Below, one piece after another: positions 59,001-64,000 of a stretch of DNA of 64,000 nucleotides. Position 1 is the first letter of the stretch. Each line of letters opens with the position of its first letter. Source of the DNA: Blasia pusilla (taxonomy: Eukaryota > Marchantiophyta > Marchantiopsida > Blasiales); contig CM114271.1 in assembly GCA_050084515.1 (NCBI GenBank), positions 20,646,001 to 20,710,000 on the forward strand. Reading direction: 5' to 3'. The position numbers and the translations under genes were made by a program. The notes below the pieces were generated by a model. That model saw only the letters and a list, made by a program, of their open reading frames with translations. It was not told the DNA's origin and did no database searches.

Positions 59001-61751
59001 CCTGACAGATTTCAAATTTTTATTGCTGTGATTGACCAACTCCAAAAGTGCTGGTTGGAGAATTCGTGAAAAGCGCATGAGGTGATCAGCGCAAGTTCCT
59101 CAGCACACATAGGGAACGTGCTCCTCCTGGAAGTGCTGTACGTCAGAGCGTCTCAAAAGGAAGCGGTAAGCGAAGGGACAAAGTGATGACAGCTCGATGG
59201 CCCAAGGAGAATGTTTTGACCTCCTCTTTACCTTGCGAGAGTGCGCAGCGACGCCTCAATCGCTACTTGAAAGCGAACTGAGGATCGATTGACCAATGCG
59301 ATAATATGTGGTTCCACGTCGTCTCCATATGAAGATGACACCGGAGACAAACTCTAATAACTACCAAAGCGATAACGAGTTTGGCGATGCACACTGGCGA
59401 CGTCCGAAGATTTAGAAAGAGGAGCAATAAATTGGGCAAAAGTACTTTTCTTTTCCTTTCTATTCAATTTTCAAAGTTCGTCTTCCATCATCTTTTCCAT
59501 TCTCCAGCGGTACGCATCCAACCAACTTCTTCGTGACTACGCCCATCGTATCTGGACGCCGTGTCATGAGCTTCATGTCATGGTTGAAGGGGATTTCTAG
59601 GCTACTTTCGTCTCAACTGTCGGTCGAGCTGTCCACGGGCTGTGGCGACGACTCCTTAGGAATCCGCATTCGCGAGAGTTAAGACCGACAGCATTTCGAT
59701 AGCCACCCGCGACGCACGAGCCATCATACAGCCTCGCGGCATTGAAATTTTCGTGGACCGGGTCAGCAAGCTTGACTGGTGTCCGTCCTAACCTCAACGC
59801 AAGTCACGCACCCGGGATAAGCTTCGGGAGGTTCCGCGATCTCGGTGCGTTGGTTCTTCGGCCTCACGTGAGTGCAAAGCAACCGGGAGCCTAAGGAAAA
59901 ACGCGCAATAATGGCAGTGCTCGACAAATCCACTCAAAATTTAGCTGTCGACGAAGACCTCGCGAAGACCTAGATGCTATTTGGTGTCTAGTCGCCCCAT
60001 CAGCTCCCGGATTCAGCGGTGTCACTCGGTACGGGCAGCTACGAGGTCCGCTGTGCATTAACTCCTCATGTTCCGAACCTCATTACTGCAGTTACCACCT
60101 TGTCAAGTAGTGTAGCGGTATAGTTACGACAACGTACCACTCCAATTAACCCACTCACAGTCGGTCTCGACCATCCACTCCCTTCTGGAAGACTCGCTCC
60201 CCGTCAATCGGTATTCCCGACGAAATGGGACGGTTTCCCGACGCTAGGAGAGTGTGTAGGTCGGCTACCGCACGGCCCCTGAAGAAAGACGGTGAGAAAG
60301 CAGGAATCAGTTTTGCCTCGAACAGGTGCTAAGCGGTGGGCGCGTTGCATTGCACGGATCCGATCGATATTGATCCAAAACTATCATGCGGAGATGTCAG
60401 CCAATATCATACTTTGGCGCGAATGGTAACGTAAAACAAATTTCAGTTTGAATTGGCGGTCTGCTGACGATCACGTCGTTTGCCAGACGTTGTGGCTGAA
60501 CTGTTACGAAAATCGAATCTCTCCATGTCAACACGATTCGCTGCATTTTCCCACCGTCTTTGATGGAACCGGGACACATGTATCGCATTAAATGGTAAGT
60601 ACTGCTCAATTATGCCCGACGCGTCATCTTCAACTCCTAGGGTCCTAGGTCGGCCCTGGCAGCACAAGTCAAATCAAATCCTATTCATGGTCAACCACCC
60701 GCAAGTACATGTCACACACCGATCTGCAGAACGGTCCTTACTGCACAGACTCTATTCTCTTCGTATTCCTCGGCCAAAGTAGACTCGTGTCATCTCAAAT
60801 ACTGTCATCGCTATGGACGGAAAGAAGCCAGCTTGTCGATGGTAAGAATGATAATGCACTTAGATGTAGTGTGTGTACTGTCACTGCCAGAATGCTCGGT
60901 CAGGATTTTCAGCGTTTTCATTGCTCATACGAGAGAATTTTCAAGACAGTCAAAAATCGTCAATCTAGCTGGTTTACTTATCACCAAAGGAACTCCGTTT
61001 TCGCGTCGGAAATTTGACTAAAGTTTCAGATTTCATCCGGAAATCACACGATTTTGACCGGCTGCTTTTACAAAAAATGCCAGTTCTTGCCGAGGATAGC
61101 CCTGCCGTACGGTGGCTTGTTTCCTCCGGTCGCTAGAGCTTTCGGATGAGCCGGGAACGAAGATTTTTTGTCCCTTAGAGTAGGACTCACGTCAACATGG
61201 TGATGAGACAGAAGTGGTCAAACATTTCCATCGTGTCCAAGAAACCAGAATAACACATCCCATTTAGGAACGACAGCTTTACTTCATGTCCGGCCGTTAG
61301 CGTTAGCAGCGTATGGCATGTGGTAAAGTATCTGGAAACAGGACAGCAGATCCGAATGGTCTGATTGCTAACGTGACGGGACAGTAATAGACGAGTCGCT
61401 AAACTGGCTCGAAGGTGGCTATACTTCCATTGTACCTACTTGGACTATTTTCTTCGGCGAAGCAGACGGGATTAGTGATAGCCTCAATATCTTCTTTAAA
61501 ACGGCTAGACTAAATTTTCTTCCTCCTCATCATCCCGAGAGAGAATATCGAACGCTCTACATACAACCTATTGATATATCATCGTACAATTCTATATTTC
61601 TCGGGTCTAAAGCATGAGAGGATATCGAGCGTTTCGGATCACTCGTGTTAAGATGTTCCCAGGGGACTCGAAGAACGGTGCTATGGCACAACCCCCATCG
61701 CCTGCCCGCTCGCAGTTGGTATGAGGCTCTGACCTAAGTGTTGCGAACCGA
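56098..61751. other. Gene-like composition but no gene recognised
   Basis: About 5.6 kb of balanced composition with many short frames on both strands (60-126 codons) and no protein family motif, RNA gene or transposon end that I can identify. The overlapping minus-strand frames at 56280-56718 and the plus frame at 57097-57366 are the longest but lack domains. The sector just left of 61751 should contain the peroxidase 3' untranslated region. An untranslated RNA or fast-evolving small gene here cannot be excluded. Confidence 0.4.
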
Positions 61752-63911
61752 TTACGATTGGGGAACGCTGCCATGGTCATCACCGCCACCATCGCCCCCG
61801 TGATCACCATGATCACCTTCATCTCCACCTCTGCCCCGATCATTTCCGTCGTGGTTATCATTGCCGTTGTTATCGTTTCCACCCCGGTTGTCGTTGCCTC
61901 CATGGTCGTTACCGCCCTCATTGTTGTCACCGCCCTGATTGTTGTTGCCTCCTTGATTGTTGTTACCGCCCTGATTGTTGTTACCGCCCTGATTGTTGTT
62001 ACCGCCCTGATTATTGTTGCCGCCCTGATTATTGTTGCCTCCCTGATTGTTGTTGCCTCCCTGATTGTTGTTACCACCTTGATTGTTGTTGCCGCCCTGG
62101 TTATTGTTGCCGCCCTGGTTATTGTTGCCGCCCTGATTATTGTTACCGCCCTGATTGTTGTTGTTACCTCCCTGATTGTTGTTGTTACCGCCCTGATTGT
62201 TGTTTCCGCCCTGATTGTTGTTGCCGCCCTGATTGTTGCTGCCGCCTTGGTTATTGTTGCCGCCCTGATTATTGTTGCCACCTTGATTGTTGTTGCCGCC
62301 CTGGTTGTTGTTACCGCCCTGGTTTCCGGCACCGCCCACGTTGACACGGGTGCAGTCTGTTCGAATCTGACCTTGACCTCCGGTCAACACGTTGAATTGA
62401 GTCAACTTACTGTACGCCCCCGAGAAGACGCTGAAGAATTGATTTGGATTAGCTGCGAAGGTCCGGATGTATCCAGATGTGCGGGGATCACTTCCGAGGG
62501 CGTCGTCGATGGAGAGTAGAGCCCTTGCCGCGATAACGTCTTTGAAATACTGACTGTCGAATATGAGATTCGTCTGGTCGTTTTGGACCACAGTGTTGGG
62601 ATTATTCAGACCTTGCGGACACTGTGCTCTGAGGCCGGTTCCGTAGAGGGCATTCTTTTGTAGAGTTGAGTCGAATTGAGGGTACAGACGATTCTCGAAG
62701 TTCGCGCAGTGAGCAACTCCTACCGTGTGAGAACCTGATTCACAATAGAAATATCAAATTAAGTACGCGACGAGGGCAGAGTCCAACGAGGCATGCATCG
62801 TTTCACCCCTCGGCAGATCGGGATATGAGTAGCAAAATGATTTCTTTCTAAAATAGTGCGGACCCATCTCATCATTTGAAGTACTCGGAACCGTGGCTGG
62901 GCTCACCTAGTAGCGCGACTGTCTCTTGGTCACTCATACCCATCTGAGCGAAAGTGCTCAACACGGTGGAAACGGAGGCGTCGCCAGGAAGAAGAGAGGA
63001 TTGTGCAAGACTTGTGCTAGCGGACGAGCCGTCTTCACGACCGAGCGGAATTGCGATAGTAGGTCCTCCAGCCTGAACAAGAAAATTCATGAGTCGTTGA
63101 AATCCCCGCCTAATCCAGTGGCAATGCCGGGGATTCACAGGAACGAAACGAGACGGAAATTGAGGACCATACGGTTGTCAAAAGCGAAGGAAACTCACCA
63201 AGGCCACTGCCTCGCGACCGGCCAAAGCCACGATATCAGCGCATGAGACCACACCGGGGCAAGTGCTCTCCAATCTTTGTTTGATGGCATTGATGACGTT
63301 CAAGTTCCCGATTCCCACATTCCTCTCAGCATTCTTCTCATCCGTGATTCCGGCCCCGTCCGAATTCAGCATGATAGATGCATCGCAACCCTGGAAAACA
63401 GAAAATGACATCACAGACTTCAGCACTATTCAGACATTCGAGGAAGTGTAACGCCCTCAAAAGAGAAGATCTGATCATACTCTGTCGCGTCTAGTTGTCA
63501 AGACAATGTGAAGCCTACATCAAGTCATCCTTACACCGGGTGGTTTACTAACACACTCCTACGAACTGTAATGAACACAGAGTTGGTCGTGAGCGATCAA
63601 CAGCGGAGAGCGCTAACTGAAACAACCCGCATTACAACGTAGCGAAGTCACGTCAGACATGAGATATGCGTTACCTGGACAGCACAGTCATGGAAGGCAA
63701 GTCGGAGAAGGGAAGCAGGAGCAGTGAGTACGTTCAGCAGATTGATTTGCTGAATGAAAGTAGTCTTCACTATGGACTCTACGTTCGGGCACGAGCTAGT
63801 GTAGTAACCAGCGCTCAGCTGGGCATTCATTCCTCGAAATCGACAACTCAACGCCAACACGAAGACCATGAGACAGAGAGTCATTTTACATGGCTCGTGC
63901 CGGGCTGCCAT
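61752..63911 (-). CDS. Class III secretory peroxidase with Asn/Gly/Gln repeat tail
   Basis: Four exons on the minus strand: 63911-63675, 63390-63199, 63072-62907 and 62734-61752, together 1578 nt (525 aa). Introns are GT-AG with phases 0, 0 and 1, the standard class III layout. A signal peptide (MTLCLMVFVLALSC region) precedes QLSAGYYTSSCPN. The distal site is RLAFHDC, followed by GCDASIML, STCPGVVSCADIVALAGRE and PLGRED. The proximal heme histidine is in GSHTVGVAHC. The domain ends with IRTDC. All eight disulfide cysteines are present. These enzymes use H2O2 to oxidise phenolics in the cell wall. The catalytic domain ends near residue 330, the normal length. About 195 extra residues follow: roughly 22 QGGNNN-type repeats, then an Asp/His/Gly-rich end. 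The start at 63911 gives a 30-residue signal; an internal Met (63884) gives a more standard 21 residues. Confidence 0.93.
61918..62324 (-). repeat. 18-bp coding minisatellite in the peroxidase tail
   Basis: About 22 units of 18 bp encode Gln-Gly-Gly-Asn-Asn-Asn. Two units have an extra Asn codon and one has Ser for Asn. Synonymous differences (GGC/GGT/GGA/GGG, AAT/AAC) are scattered through the array. All three frames on each strand stay open here, so the long plus-strand frame (61758-62519) and the Thr/Ile/Ala-rich minus frame (61607-62347) are artefacts. Confidence 0.95.
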
Positions 63912-64000
63912 TGCTGGATCTCGTGTTGTGCTTCTACCAGCGCAAACCTCCGAGCTGTTGTGGACGTGTGAAACTCGAAACACCTGTGTTCTTAAGCAAG
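63912..64000. promoter_or_regulatory. Peroxidase 5' leader / promoter-proximal DNA
   Basis: Only 89 bp upstream of the chosen start are in the window. An in-frame ATG at 63981-63983 would add 24 residues (FRVSHVHNSSEV...) before the signal peptide and is less likely. No core promoter motif can be placed. Confidence 0.35.

Noticed and set aside
61607-62347. 246-codon Thr/Ile/Ala repeat frame, minus strand
   Set aside because: An alternative frame of the same repeat, not joined to the peroxidase domain by any splice phase.
61758-62519. 253-codon plus-strand frame across the peroxidase last exon
   Set aside because: It exists because the 18-bp repeat is open in all frames; it is antisense to a clear peroxidase exon.

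Overview
This is nuclear DNA of a land plant. The evidence is spliced plant genes (two plastid-targeted proteins and a class III peroxidase), plant-type Helitron ends, LTR elements primed by initiator Met-tRNA, and CACTA/TNP2 transposase relics. The lineage within land plants cannot be fixed by eye. About four genes sit in 64 kb, in islands of balanced composition separated by very AT-rich, repeat-packed DNA.

Gene islands: (1) 1.26-3.38 kb, minus strand, LIL3, a chloroplast light-harvesting-like protein (3 exons, 308 aa). (2) 25.39-27.03 kb, plus strand, nuclear-encoded plastid ribosomal protein L29 (3 exons, 158 aa). Next to it are a possible LRR-gene relic (27.2-27.8 kb) and, on the minus strand at 28.45-30.10 kb, the signal recognition particle receptor beta subunit (6 exons, 272 aa). 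(3) 55.6-64 kb, with a class III peroxidase on the minus strand (61.75-63.91 kb, 4 exons) that carries an unusual Asn/Gly/Gln hexapeptide-repeat tail of about 195 residues. All exon boundaries given have GT-AG ends and compatible phases.

Mobile DNA: a deletion-derivative LTR element with two retained repeats (6.34-8.72 kb); a decayed Ty1/copia element (10.92-15.67 kb); a Myb/SANT protein relic of the kind associated with Harbinger elements (16.1-16.7 kb); a solo-LTR-like element at 22.46-23.43 kb with a decayed partner at 52.32-53.44 kb; a chromovirus integrase/chromodomain relic (34.07-34.71 kb); a decayed CACTA TNP2 transposase (38.3-41.0 kb, minus) with a second fragment at 53.5-54.0 kb (plus); a transposase-like pseudogene of a family I cannot name (46.0-49.8 kb, minus); at least three mini-Helitrons with both ends visible; and a family of short terminal-inverted-repeat elements, one with a 10-bp target duplication.

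Other structure: about six copies of a 340-bp tandem repeat (49.9-51.9 kb), long GA/CT microsatellites that appear to have grown inside particular repeat copies, and four short, nearly loop-less perfect hairpins. The genes are not functionally linked as a cluster. LIL3 and L29 act in chloroplasts, SR-beta at the ER membrane, and the peroxidase in the cell wall or apoplast. The most unusual items are the peroxidase tail and the 46-49.8 kb transposase-like gene.
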